Source of the DNA: an uncultured bacterium
GTDB taxonomy: Bacteria; Bacillota; Clostridia; Christensenellales; UBA1242
Assembly (NCBI GenBank): GCA_949474265.1
Contig: CASXBC010000006.1
Coordinates: 1-53,931 of the forward strand
DNA: 53,931 nucleotides
Reading direction: 5' to 3'
A model generated the notes under the pieces. It saw only the letters and a program-made list of their open reading frames with translations, was not told the origin of the DNA and made no database searches. The translations under genes and the position numbers were made by a program. Below, one piece after another: positions 12,501 to 20,326 of the stretch; the first letter of the stretch is position 1; each line of letters starts with the position of its first letter.

Positions 12501-15500
12501 ATGCTTCAAGTGGTTACCTTTCTGTCGGAGGAATGGTAGGAAAATACTTTGGTTCAAATAATATTTCTGTTGGTGGAAATGTTTTAAATAATATAAGCAT
12601 TTTTGCAAATGTTGCAAATGTCAATGTTGGTGGAGTTATAGGTGATTTCGGTGGAGAAACTGCTGGTGGAGTTTCAAGTAAACTTGAAATTGGAGAAGTT
12701 AGTTCATCTACTTATTCAGTGCAATACAATGGACAAATAGTTGTTTCAAATGCGTCATCAATCAATTTTGGTGGTGCTGTTGGAAGACTTAATTTGACAC
12801 AAGACACAAATGTAAATGCTAGAGGTATAATAAAAAATTATGCTTTTGGTGGTGCAATCAAAGTTTTGGTGAAAGACCAAGCAAGTGCAAATGTTGGTGG
12901 TCTTGTTGGTACAATGGGTGTTGCAGAAAAGCAAACAAATGTTTCTATTGAAAATTCAATTGCCTATGGCGATGCCTTTATGATTTATACAAATGAAAAA
13001 ACATTTTATACTGAAGCAATAAAATATAATTCTTATAATTTTGGTGGAATTGTAGCAAATGCTCAAAATGGTCTAAAGGTTGAAAATTGCAAATCATTAT
13101 TTACAAACTTTAACAGTGGAAATTTGAATTCAAATAGTTCTGGAAATATTGGTGCTATTGTTGGCGGAAATGCTGAACTTGCTGATTGCAGGGGCAATAA
13201 ATATTCTTCTGGTGTAGTTATGACAATTCAAGAAGAAGAAGGAAATGTGGATATGGGCTATGGAGTAGGCAATTTTGCTGGTTATACAACGGTAACAGGA
13301 GCAGAAGCGGATGCTACTGTACAATTACAAGGCGATATTCTTGATAACTTAGGTAATTTGGGAAATGAAATTAGAGAGGGACATAAACTTAAACCATTTA
13401 AGATTTCTTCAAAATATTCTCAAAGACTTGATGATAATAACACCAAAATTGAAGGAAGTTCAAATAATATAAAATGGGTAGCAATCACTGCAGATAGTCT
13501 TACAGAAGATAATAAGCTTACAGATGTGCTTGCGGACAATTTGACAAATATGGCAATTGTAGGCAATGGTAGGGTTGTTGAAAGGGAAATAATAAATCAA
13601 GAAGATGTTAAGGAGGATACTAACGCAGTTTACTTAGGTGGGCTTGTAAATAAAATGGGTTTGAAATATAGTGATGATGAAGGTATAATTACACCAAATT
13701 TCAATCTTATTTCAGGTATGATTGTAGACCTTAACATATCACACAATATCACACATGATGGTGGGAATGGTACTAAAACAAATGCTTTTGGTGGCCTTGT
13801 AGGTTTATCAAATGGAAATTCTTTCATCTATGGTGTTGGAGTTAAGGGAGACTTGTCTGTAGGTGGAAATACTCAGATTTGGCTTGGTGGACTAGTTGGT
13901 CAAGCACAACAAATCAGAATAGAACAATGCTATATTGATGCAGACATCTCTTATAGAGGATTGGAAAGTGGGGGATGTGTTTCTGGAATTGCAAATTTAA
14001 GAAATTTTAATTCAACTATTAAAACATCCTATTCCTCTGGAAAAATTGTTTCTTATGTTAATGCTCCTATTTATACTTTTGCAAGTGCAAATAAAAGTCA
14101 AGACAGCCAGAATGTTCATATGATGATTTCAGATTGCTATTCAATTATGCAAGTAGAAAGAAACAATGTCTTAGATGCTACTGCAACTTCAAGCATAATA
14201 TCAAACATATATTTTATGGGTGCTAGTGCTACAAAAGGGGCTGGACAAGTTATTAATGGAACTGCAGATGTTATTCAATTTCAGCAAGGCACAGTAGATA
14301 CTGATGAAACAAAATATGTTGAAAGTTCTAGCTTGGCTTTATCATACAGTAATGAAAATAAGTTTAAAGGTGCTGGAATAAAAGCAAATGATGACTATGA
14401 AGAAAAAAACGACTCAACAACTGAAGGGGGAGTTGTAACAAAATCAATAGAGTCCAAGATTTTAGGTGAGAATACTTGGTATTTCTCGAGACTTACAAAC
14501 TATGGGTATGCATCACATGGGTTTGGCTATTTAAAAAATTCAACAACTTACATTTGTGAATTAGTTGCTGATACTGAATATGAATATACTCCGGTTCCTT
14601 ATAGTATATTGATTGGTGAATCAACTGCTGGTGTAAAAAATGAAGAGAATTTCGCTCATGGTATTGGTGAAAATAAAAAAGAATGGTATCTTGGCGTTCC
14701 AAGCGTTGGAAAATTTGACCAAATGCTTGATACTGTTAATCCAGATAATGCTTTATCTGATAATCCTTTGTATAATAGAAACTTCAAATTTGTATTGAGG
14801 TATGGTTTCTCTATTGAAAAATCTAACAAAGTTGACGAAGGTGTATATAGAGTTTCAAGTGTGGGTGTAGATGGAAAAGGCTTTGTTTTTGATGGTGGAG
14901 ACAATACAATTGATTTTTCTGGTATAACGATGACCACAGGTGTATTTAATGAAGTTTACGGAACAATCAGAAATTTGAGAATCAATAATACAAATATTAC
15001 AACCTCTGAAGAAAGTGTTGGAACTTTAGCAGCAAAGGTGATTATAGGAAATATTGAAAATATTACAGCAATAGGTAAAATAGATATTAATACAAATTCT
15101 GAAACTAAATATGCTGGTGGAGTTGTTGGTGAATTGTTAAACGGCAGTGCAAAAAGTGTTGAAAGTCTTGTAAATATTAATAATATTACTGATAAAGCTC
15201 CTAATATGATAATTGGCGGTGTAATTGGAAAACTCGGCGATGAAGGTGGAATAATAGGAACAATTAATACGGCATCTAATATAGGTATATTGCAAAATTC
15301 TCCTTCAAGTACATATGGAAACTTAACGGTAAAGACTCTTAAACTTGGCGACGGTACAAGCATAAGAGAAGGGGATACTCAGATTCTTTCAGCGGTGACA
15401 GGTGGAATTGTTGGTTATGTTGAAAATGGTGATATTTTCAATTCATATAACGCAAATTCAGTTTTAAGTAATTTTGCAAAAAATAAAACGACAGGTAATG

Positions 15501-18500
15501 CTCTTAATGCTGTTTCAGGTGGAATTGTTGGCTATGCAAAGGAGGCGACAATTAATAATTCTCATAATGTTTCACTCGTGGGTGCAGGAAATTATGGAAA
15601 CGCAGATAAAGTTTCTTATGCAGGTGGAATTATTGGATATGGCGTTGATGTTGGTATTAATGGATGTATAAATGATGGACCTGTTCAGGCTCTTGGTAAA
15701 CAGGATAGAGATTATAAAGTTACAACAAAGTTTCTTTTAGATGGTGAAAAACAGCGTTCAACTGAAGATTATCAAAAGGATCCAGCTGACATTTTATTAA
15801 AAATTACAATGACATATAACCCTGGAGATTACAGGCTTGTCAATGCGTATGGCTTGGGATATTTGGCAACAGGAAGTGTAGACAACTCACAAGTCATAAA
15901 AGAAGAAAGCAAATCTACAACAAATAATATTAAAAATGACGGAAATATTGGAGAAATTATTACCACAAGTTATTTGCGTTTCAATAGGAAACAGATGCTT
16001 GATGGAGATGGAGATGGTGGAACAGGAGGTAATTATGAGGCGTTATTCTCCACAGAGATAAATGCTGTCGTTGATTCAAGTTTTGATAATGCAAAACTAA
16101 AAATTAGCGGAGTTGATTCGTATGGTTTTCCAACAAGAGTTTATGGAGAGGATGAGATAACAAGAAAACTTGTTGATGACAATGAATATGTTAAGTTTCT
16201 TAAATCTAGAACTGGTGCAGATAATCAAGGTAGTCATAAGATAAGCAGATATGGTGGTTTTTGGAATTCTTATCAGCATACTTATGGTGCTATTGTAGAT
16301 ACAAAATTTGAGAATGGAACAATAAGTTTGAATGTGGAAGAAGGAAATGAAGAGACTCAAAGAAATCATTTAAATGTTGCTTGGGCAAGTATTAAAAAAC
16401 AGGTTATTAGCAAATTGGTTAATTTTAATCTTGCAGCACATACTACATACTATTCATCTTCCATCCTTTCTGTTTTTTGGGGAAATAAGTATTTAAACTT
16501 TGATGGTTACGATTCTATACTTGCTCATTTTAATACATTTACTTACTTTAAAGGAACCTCTCCTTCTTCTGAACTTTTGGTTGATAAGACAAACAGTGTT
16601 GTCACATCAAATTCTTCATATAGTGCAGATAAAACATTGAAGCAATGTATTGATGAAAAAATTGCTGAAATTGATAAGCTAATTGAAAACAATGGAGAAG
16701 GTTCATTGGATGTGATTGATGTTGCTGGTGAAAAAGTGGCTGTTGCAAGCAGTTTTACCAACTTCAAAACTGCTCTTACTCCAAACTCAGTTTCTGCTGG
16801 AAAAATTGAGTTTACACTTCCTAATGATATTAATGCAAAGACTATAACTAGAGAGAATATAGTATTTAAAGATTGTGAGTATGTTGAATATGATATTTTG
16901 GCAAAAGACGAGCGAACATTGGAAATTACTGGAAAAAATAAGCAAGGATATGCAATGATTTATTTTGCTACTCCAGGAGAACATAATATTAAGATTTCGC
17001 TTAGCGTTCAAAGCAATATAAATTCATTCAATATTACTAAGAATAATTCACAATACGTAAGTGAAAGACAAGAATTGACAGTATATTTATCTGCATTTGA
17101 TGATGAGGCTCAAAAGAAATTACTTAATGAATTTGATGAAGGTAAATATGAAATAGATTCTGCCACAGTAGGGGAACAAACAAATTTACATGCATACCTT
17201 AGCAATTCAAAAAATGAAATTGTTATTGAAGGTGTTTCTGAAGAGCCAAATGGGGAAAATTTGACTATTAATCTTATTTGTAATAGAGAACTTACACAAG
17301 AAGGTGTATTTATTGCTAACAATAATAGGACCATTTATCGTCATAGGCAAATTGCTGGAAGTTCAAACAATGATTTTAAATTTACATACAAAAACTATAG
17401 AGAAGTTTCAATGAGTAGAGCAATGCCAACTCTTGCCAACTTTACGGAAAATAGTGGCACATATACAATAAGTTACGAAAACTTTATTTCTGCATTAGGA
17501 ATGGACAAAGCAAAAGTGTTTGCTTTTGAAGTAGATGGCATTTCATTCTATTGGGATGGACAGTCAGCTATGCAAGTTGGTGGTAATAAAGCCAATGTAT
17601 TAGTTAGTGCTGATGGTGCGAATATAAGAATAAGCGGTAGTGGGGCAAGTTCGTTTATTCAAAACGCTTCTTCAATTGCTACAACTGCTTATGTAATAAT
17701 TGCAAATAATGAGGCATTGATTATTGGTACAAAAGCTGGACACACAAATCCAAGTGGATTTGGTACAATTAATGAAGCTTTTGAAGATGTTAATTCCGGA
17801 ATAAAATTTGACTATATTAGATTTGTTGGTAACACACAAAGAGAAATAGACAACTTTATTTTGTCAGACAACTACTATGGCGGATATAATGGAACTAATA
17901 TCAATTTCGCTGACGAGACATCTAGAGATGGAGTTGAGGTATCGTCTCCTATAAGTTCAATTTCTGGAATTAAGCTTAAATCAATTGATGTAACTTTTAC
18001 TTATTCATTCAAAGCAACATTGGATAGTAGTAGGATTGATGTTGAACATGCTTTAGAATTGAATATAATTAGGGGTGGAAATCTTATTGAGACTAGATAC
18101 TTTGGAGGAACATTAACAGATAAAGCCGATGAACCTTATGATTTAAATGTAAAATTGGGAGATGTTGTAGAACTTAAAGTATCTATAACAAAATTAAATG
18201 GTAATGGTGAAATTTTAGAAATTGCTAATTTAGAAAGTGACAGTTTGGATTTGCAGATTTCAGGATTTAATTCAGATGATGAATTTTATGAATATGCTGT
18301 TGAACAGGGTAATGAAACTATTTTTTCAAAATCAATGAATTTTGTTTCTACTAAAAAATTATATTATGATAACTCAAAAGATGCTGATTTTTATGAATAT
18401 AAAATTTGGGAAGATGGTACGGTAGAGATATTTATTGGAACATTAAAATCAGATTCAAAAAAACCTAATATAAAAAATAGATATATCTATTTGCCATCAG

Positions 18501-20311
18501 ATATTTTAGGAAAAAGCTCTGGTTATTATAGATATGATTCAAATGCCAATGATAACTATAGATTTGAGGAAATTAATATAGGCGTTTGGAATAACGCTAA
18601 ATCCAATTTTGAAAAAATTTCTTTAGGGTTCAAAGGAAATAACCTGTGGCTTATTGATTGTAATTCAAATCAAAACGGTTTAGATTTCGGTGTTTTGGCA
18701 GAATATAAATACATAGAAAGTAATAATGACAGTGCAGAGCTTAAGTTACTCGAAGGAAATGAAGAACATTTTGAAATTGAATGTAATGATATTGGCGTAA
18801 AGATAGGTGAAAGCACAGAGAAAGAGAACTTGGAAATTGGTAATTCTAAAATATATTATAATGGACCACAAGGTCAAATGGTAGAAAGTGGACCTTCTTA
18901 TACATTTGAAGAAGTTGGTAATTATACGGAAGTATATTGGAAAGGAGAAGTTGTATTAGACTTAAAGAAAGAGGCTTCTGAAGGTGATTCAAAAAATCTA
19001 AATGATGTGACAACAATTTTACTTAATGCTGATATAGATATGGGAACTGATAATATTGTGACCATGTCAAAAAATATCATTGGATGTAATTATATAATAA
19101 GATTTGTTGGAAATTTTTCAGCTCCATTTAGTCAAATTGGAGAAGAACAGGGGCATGGAAACATTCGTAATATCATATTTGCAGGTATGAATTCAAATGC
19201 TTCAAATTTGTTAGCGAATAAAATAGTTAAAGATACCAAAAATGTTCAAATTTATGGGACAATGAGAAATATTAGTTATAGTAAAGGAGAAATTATACCG
19301 ATTTATAATTCAATTTTAAACAATGTAACAGTTGTCGGATTGAATGCGGATAGTGGTTATAATGTGACTACAAAGATTACTGCAACAAAAAAAGAAACTG
19401 ATACATTGATTCTGCTTGGCGGTAATGCAGTGAAAGGTGCAAATGCAAAAAGTACTTATAATAGAATTGATTATTCAAAAATAAATGATGGAAGCTCAAT
19501 AGATACTAATGTTATATCAAGTCCTATGTTGAGTGCAGAAAAAAGTTGGACGGTTTCAACTTATAATGAATATAAATATAAGCTTAATGGTGTTGCAGGA
19601 GGAACGGGAGGAATTGTTAATTGTGATAATAATTCAACGAGTATTTGTCTTTCTGGTTTTTCATCAATTGGTGGCTATGGTGGTGATGGTGCACATGGAA
19701 CATTTAATGGCAATCGTACTTTAGGTGGAGGAAAAGCTGGAGAAGCAGGCAAAGAAGCTGAAAGTGGCGAGTTCCGTAATGGAAAAATAAATCAGTATAA
19801 TGGTAATTCTGGAATAGGTGGCTTTGGAAGAATTGTTAAAAATGATTATAATGAAAGATTTTCAATGATAAGTTCTGCAAATGGTGGTAATAAATATTAT
19901 TTTGGTTCTTGTGGAACTTCGTCAATTAGTTGGAAAGGCGGTAAGTCTGATATGGGTTGGGACTGTTTCTTTGGGGCAAAACTAAGCAAATTTTGTTTTA
20001 ATAAGGGAGTTAACTACGATAACAAGGATTATTCAGATATTGAAAACACAAAAAGTGCCATTAAAGGTGGTTTGACAACTGTAATTAATGAAAGTTCTAA
20101 ATATTCTTTTGGCTTTATGAGTGGAAGCTCGGATATTGGTAATAAAGTTTGGATTTCACAAATTTACACTTATGTTGATATGAGTATTTATTATGGACCT
20201 TGCGGACCTTATGCAATTAAGGAAGCAGATAAAAACACCTATAAGATTTCTTGGACTAGTGGTGAGACGGTGAATGGTGCTGGTGGGTTTACTGCTTGCA
20301 GTAATGCCTAA
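539..20311 (+). CDS. Giant Ig-like/GLUG beta-helix surface lipoprotein (6590 aa)
   Basis: The start is ATG 539, with GGAGG at 529-533 five bases before it. An in-frame TTG at 512 lies upstream of the ribosome site and is rejected. The signal peptide ends in lipobox L-S-A-C with the lipidated Cys at residue 23, so the protein should be anchored outside the membrane. The mature protein alternates beta-rich Ig-like regions (about 24-1100 and 1500-2320) with beta-helix blocks. Those blocks begin with a recurring motif: NPI-x-(I/L)-x2-A, then Y-x-(I/V)-(N/D)-DI, then LDGNGFTI, near residues 2330 and 2800. More than 20 GLUG-type motifs such as GGLVGENNG follow. Further blocks start near 3470, 4730 and 6140. 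Residues about 6350-6440 are glycine-rich (GGYGGDGAHG, GGKAGEAGKEAE). There is no LPXTG, SLH or C-terminal membrane segment. No enzymatic domain was recognised; adhesion or a matrix role is inference. A RadC-like gene follows after 15 nt. Confidence 0.93.
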   Translation: MKKFALGILSVFMILGGVLLSACDKKVSLSLSETEVVLYTNYENGENNQSKEIEVDVKNSKSGINVEIMHGQGCVDLDRSNTSKTKANGKYAFKILTKQDKSSGVAQLKVSSVEDSKQFQYINVTVNTIVEEIKISGEHSQDGKTNLFVVKGNDKKLVTSDYFDLLPIYANITDVDWTFENGEKQLLIDGKVCAEIDGSTLKVSEDYSLRKIDVVASYVLNKDINRKVTLEVLENSTIQNYSVDDKIFYRNGVLQTTQATVALKRNNSNLSVAQGVLVFDVDSSNDLKLKPVVYKRDSGKLVLMDNDEFENYFIFDYSERDDVTAGTKTYNFTIDAIDSSAKNMFGQFEVYFEIEYAGYNYSVSTKDAKLILDITYSATQVELTDSEGYSINNTNQDVFSSYENVFGYEVNTVIGPTDVAIDDRYFRITFDVTQEAVRNHNISLVDPVGDLATFYTSDGNAIEFTRSATGSSIFVSRALETGTKIYVKGQEIFDEIENIEFKFEARSNSSVSTSLFFTFYKIAEDKTMTVSGTEENPLEKITYLSSSVYSDRKIEYVVRIDGISTTSGLSLNSDNTNHFEYSKLTLLSKSEETEEDSFVVVSFSVNLTSYNFADVSNFWFEHITGKKSEEFAIETFVPIESLTIQNSDKSSANVYVDMSETQDYMLLNGMIDSDASKHSYSLSNIMLEAGTALPIYTSVQNASLTASGISYKFMSFDNLKQYIRVWTEITDDAEIERKANEVVANGDLSFIGNTNAFMYFLDINQVQDNYFSITKDKLIVSNRPFKGFVAVLAEGYNENHEAITLVRFFALESFYPVRYLSSNVRTTLLYTADTLSLSDIARSYVDVSISMRQDDNIPTYSNSLSYFTFSSALQEFHNVTETNTFWGNDFYSVSNVSLVNNGKNLTFRISAKSTNLQTSVKDMLRIVYKDEHGFEKSAEIQIEIKNVKRLESVQWVNRTADNEIYLNLTTTNENEKNFTISTSVEPSDANDIGLTSVYVATSGSASDIKISTSSVGQIFNVNINTTKGGRGNLYLLPNDMIKSVNGYNHILVYKYIENEDGTITEVPINIPLSDLASRYDEIISGSEEISNYFYNNDGEKVYYENIILKIAITIADGSSEGTAIRVYNQGDLEEIDYAKYYRVMNDITLSGWKAYERFSGMIYGNNGGVTLKFTNNSESFVNSLSGTLKDLTFVGDVEVTTSANAGFIANTVELTGSIENCDVDVYYINTTNSYYGSKLKTNAPQNAGMIAGLNSGTIKNVRVYGGSIEASSVFVGGLVGENNGLIENAGFEFYKFENERQNVNTINAVGTFGGLVGVAGGTSVVKKAYIYAYALPNIVAGEGDEQVSDYSTSNIITADIVRVFAGSASNGARFSESFGFIGDVFEAFSTSGTDQRVTLENCYISYGLADGSVYSDIFKNVTYSFVNGQGKPDAGSANGWITMTAPDNEEDNSNLTYLSLDENIWNLEKTNTEINFGYVYLKNIAQSTAIELNDVHVEELKEEHNSTYRVLNSGKRIVDGLEYETGVLFMYNPVVQITDVQEKATLDRLNSISIASLFGISNEQAKSLLLTSESKNIMLSTDSIRLTNTTVKDFEVSVHSKMDFTQVKTFRFMILNTLPTLSTMIDGISIKNNQTVLLQTSSSRTLVYSTLSSLYLSGTTQYALNKDEFTINHAFADSSDGADFVNVIRSSNSLVLSGLKKHENDNRTTISTTLSHNALSADADYANYAEVINDKIGRAFDVRVYNGAKKLEITNANNLIVRPSEYATFDVVLESDEQSDGLVFALNYDNVELEAKEMDGYVRFDVDSNLALDVSWGLLSTTPVGNAVQNRYKVLVKVSEDKKHLVDNDYSSLVLSVNALSQVSNNTYLRNISIKVETQKIEDFSISTYSIERRQIRNSILYLTPSSQMLNAMSPATDAIVSVAVTPEYAQMTHFTLTYEVSGNAVGTVGISKLAYNSLFGYYANSNSSIIITNGIRVNLTEADKTGTGVFYFRLYISSSFASTSGLRLVVTFYNGNEVVKEGSQNLTVDYMQDAVIRVNDASTYLLSKGETAEVSVRIGLDQELYDLYLQNNESGISLSTPTVEIVGNYKIYKAQITAGVNATLVGGQDSGIFYVCASVERVLNNVQEVKTVRATLCLVDFSVDADGISVVGSGNKRVYNGKSYDVFNAYINDSSELHFNYPLLPEDYNYDKNDINAVNAIERLMEKRNQFLTNNYYKDDAVKYYINYKHDYETGKDNPITLKQQLWYATDETHSTAIYNENRNSIVQNDYFSVSEQLLMGDASRIMISGKRAGTQLMKLRTTINYQGIELVSDYYFLIVVEVWTDEESPTQITTAEEFIDYATNSEEAGDYILMNDIVLADYTPVSTSLINSLDGNGFTIHINSFKYPEGSTLKLALFDSVESNTTLRNVRVNLYNGGQISVNIKQYTNVEIAGFALSNDGVIYNCEVVSYYDEKYQVSRNNGNSGLIVKYTNGANSDPIPLTYSMGVESKVSGFVIENGASIMNSRVGGQQFKHIVQIDNTNYLKSQNLDVFYLEGQGQVSGFVNTNAGYVSACFVKNIQIDNIMEYDGSITSGFVITNNNSVQNSYVEGLGGATETVGDETKEIVWNNLTNISSLGVISGFVYENTSLVKNSYANIAIENSKTKGAMVAGFVYKNNEGAEVTLCYAACEIAKKDITQMQFSGVDDFTNSLNKGTISLSYFYNDSRTDDTIQSRVSTSALSVHDVDKKNSFYGFSFSSGEGAYDGIWQMSDSGRISLVSANQIALSNRYATTNGKVVSIFYSRSIRDVDTLSYVDLSYGSAANPIILRNAIDFAKATGKATSTEVSSYKEYYTDTEVSGRYRIVNNIEMTDIAQDAEDEGSVKLTTAKKTFRGLLDGNGFTISNISLGSSELVENFGLFARLDNAVIMNLDLTVESVHNTQANIVGVLAGTAVDSRILAIKLSPAGTSNEGQSTAVQGHNVVGGVVGMMFGESYLSDINVSNVDVSSEGFTEGKKIDANKLYIEGNEDETIKSLRNLVELLDNGIGLKSNVEKLSYAGAIAGFVDTYSNKDEGFVSFSNTLEVGDYDIVTVKVSNSVNIYAEVSGGIFGYVGKSTLIYDASISINQNTALSTQGASPSYIISKNLFAGGLIGENYGGLFAVSATYEDKLQKQIEEGENSYYSNPGDSERGQMSIFSYTPNDEGYLTRTNKPRFVGGLVGYMGGGYIYVGISKLNTISNTDAVVGGVVGLAGGIGNKYDLTFTTQRKPINTLYYEVYASGDAYSKDSVAGGIIGAVESTVNASSIIAMKNVMAMNYYSYSGMSLTADNASPKDNSNTYLSDKHFMLAGGIFSKEEDKLKPNDDKTRLLSDFYLINSVNDFALNLKDGTTAAAEIGSYTVGGYKTILMGSVEAKLEPIGFFSPAETIMKDSKYVIDSTIVSAQHIGDEDLKAMTSAYARMKNYFISNGWDEKYWTHEQNRLFPSIVLLPKVTIDFWDVDNTKDILEKMKNDASGTIVVRGRLLHDDENCLDRQDINLTPSNPDYESFKSLLTVDSFRGRLVSYESYMNTQEGGKITQTVQGGGDRDEKVGIILSQSLFESLKGNASIEGLNFYMTPQAKQGNKYGFSLISKEAETAFLRNVNIIINEDFVIKSEGETYIHYDDGKYESIGLIAGLATSTSFYNVNIKLRGDADIKFVGDLVDNKSYMGLLAGNIRQKSAQSQMSIREINIERVRLQNQSEATQISEKPINITFSPKGNVSSTESELFAGIYSGAISKSTGSAAVSVGVRQVNDINLNIEKFEDNNDGRLKKVSIGGYFGALNGADKVELVEGEDDDADGTGITINQKCNIQEISAGLAFGQTNSAFQFAFDKAINAWMIGRVIQYDAFDVERARIGSVVGESNESITITGLRVKFDVSKKAMYPTDERTPLEDAIKAFKEKAETISQNSYSYDNIVKPFAVTDNSSSNKDNAIGGVVGFARGGSSISISGSTSLSGNLFVSGSKDSNASSGYLSVGGMVGKYFGSNNISVGGNVLNNISIFANVANVNVGGVIGDFGGETAGGVSSKLEIGEVSSSTYSVQYNGQIVVSNASSINFGGAVGRLNLTQDTNVNARGIIKNYAFGGAIKVLVKDQASANVGGLVGTMGVAEKQTNVSIENSIAYGDAFMIYTNEKTFYTEAIKYNSYNFGGIVANAQNGLKVENCKSLFTNFNSGNLNSNSSGNIGAIVGGNAELADCRGNKYSSGVVMTIQEEEGNVDMGYGVGNFAGYTTVTGAEADATVQLQGDILDNLGNLGNEIREGHKLKPFKISSKYSQRLDDNNTKIEGSSNNIKWVAITADSLTEDNKLTDVLADNLTNMAIVGNGRVVEREIINQEDVKEDTNAVYLGGLVNKMGLKYSDDEGIITPNFNLISGMIVDLNISHNITHDGGNGTKTNAFGGLVGLSNGNSFIYGVGVKGDLSVGGNTQIWLGGLVGQAQQIRIEQCYIDADISYRGLESGGCVSGIANLRNFNSTIKTSYSSGKIVSYVNAPIYTFASANKSQDSQNVHMMISDCYSIMQVERNNVLDATATSSIISNIYFMGASATKGAGQVINGTADVIQFQQGTVDTDETKYVESSSLALSYSNENKFKGAGIKANDDYEEKNDSTTEGGVVTKSIESKILGENTWYFSRLTNYGYASHGFGYLKNSTTYICELVADTEYEYTPVPYSILIGESTAGVKNEENFAHGIGENKKEWYLGVPSVGKFDQMLDTVNPDNALSDNPLYNRNFKFVLRYGFSIEKSNKVDEGVYRVSSVGVDGKGFVFDGGDNTIDFSGITMTTGVFNEVYGTIRNLRINNTNITTSEESVGTLAAKVIIGNIENITAIGKIDINTNSETKYAGGVVGELLNGSAKSVESLVNINNITDKAPNMIIGGVIGKLGDEGGIIGTINTASNIGILQNSPSSTYGNLTVKTLKLGDGTSIREGDTQILSAVTGGIVGYVENGDIFNSYNANSVLSNFAKNKTTGNALNAVSGGIVGYAKEATINNSHNVSLVGAGNYGNADKVSYAGGIIGYGVDVGINGCINDGPVQALGKQDRDYKVTTKFLLDGEKQRSTEDYQKDPADILLKITMTYNPGDYRLVNAYGLGYLATGSVDNSQVIKEESKSTTNNIKNDGNIGEIITTSYLRFNRKQMLDGDGDGGTGGNYEALFSTEINAVVDSSFDNAKLKISGVDSYGFPTRVYGEDEITRKLVDDNEYVKFLKSRTGADNQGSHKISRYGGFWNSYQHTYGAIVDTKFENGTISLNVEEGNEETQRNHLNVAWASIKKQVISKLVNFNLAAHTTYYSSSILSVFWGNKYLNFDGYDSILAHFNTFTYFKGTSPSSELLVDKTNSVVTSNSSYSADKTLKQCIDEKIAEIDKLIENNGEGSLDVIDVAGEKVAVASSFTNFKTALTPNSVSAGKIEFTLPNDINAKTITRENIVFKDCEYVEYDILAKDERTLEITGKNKQGYAMIYFATPGEHNIKISLSVQSNINSFNITKNNSQYVSERQELTVYLSAFDDEAQKKLLNEFDEGKYEIDSATVGEQTNLHAYLSNSKNEIVIEGVSEEPNGENLTINLICNRELTQEGVFIANNNRTIYRHRQIAGSSNNDFKFTYKNYREVSMSRAMPTLANFTENSGTYTISYENFISALGMDKAKVFAFEVDGISFYWDGQSAMQVGGNKANVLVSADGANIRISGSGASSFIQNASSIATTAYVIIANNEALIIGTKAGHTNPSGFGTINEAFEDVNSGIKFDYIRFVGNTQREIDNFILSDNYYGGYNGTNINFADETSRDGVEVSSPISSISGIKLKSIDVTFTYSFKATLDSSRIDVEHALELNIIRGGNLIETRYFGGTLTDKADEPYDLNVKLGDVVELKVSITKLNGNGEILEIANLESDSLDLQISGFNSDDEFYEYAVEQGNETIFSKSMNFVSTKKLYYDNSKDADFYEYKIWEDGTVEIFIGTLKSDSKKPNIKNRYIYLPSDILGKSSGYYRYDSNANDNYRFEEINIGVWNNAKSNFEKISLGFKGNNLWLIDCNSNQNGLDFGVLAEYKYIESNNDSAELKLLEGNEEHFEIECNDIGVKIGESTEKENLEIGNSKIYYNGPQGQMVESGPSYTFEEVGNYTEVYWKGEVVLDLKKEASEGDSKNLNDVTTILLNADIDMGTDNIVTMSKNIIGCNYIIRFVGNFSAPFSQIGEEQGHGNIRNIIFAGMNSNASNLLANKIVKDTKNVQIYGTMRNISYSKGEIIPIYNSILNNVTVVGLNADSGYNVTTKITATKKETDTLILLGGNAVKGANAKSTYNRIDYSKINDGSSIDTNVISSPMLSAEKSWTVSTYNEYKYKLNGVAGGTGGIVNCDNNSTSICLSGFSSIGGYGGDGAHGTFNGNRTLGGGKAGEAGKEAESGEFRNGKINQYNGNSGIGGFGRIVKNDYNERFSMISSANGGNKYYFGSCGTSSISWKGGKSDMGWDCFFGAKLSKFCFNKGVNYDNKDYSDIENTKSAIKGGLTTVINESSKYSFGFMSGSSDIGNKVWISQIYTYVDMSIYYGPCGPYAIKEADKNTYKISWTSGETVNGAGGFTACSNA

Positions 20312-20326
20312 TAAACGGAGGATGAG

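Noticed and set aside
14956-15363. 135-aa minus-strand frame within the giant gene, and similar long antisense frames
   Set aside because: They arise from the codon pattern of the repetitive coding strand (Val, Ile and Gly repeats read backwards) and lack ribosome sites or family features.
539-20311. CRISPR or tandem DNA repeats within the giant gene
   Set aside because: Repetition is at the protein level (GLUG-type motifs) with diverged DNA; no evenly spaced identical DNA repeats were seen.
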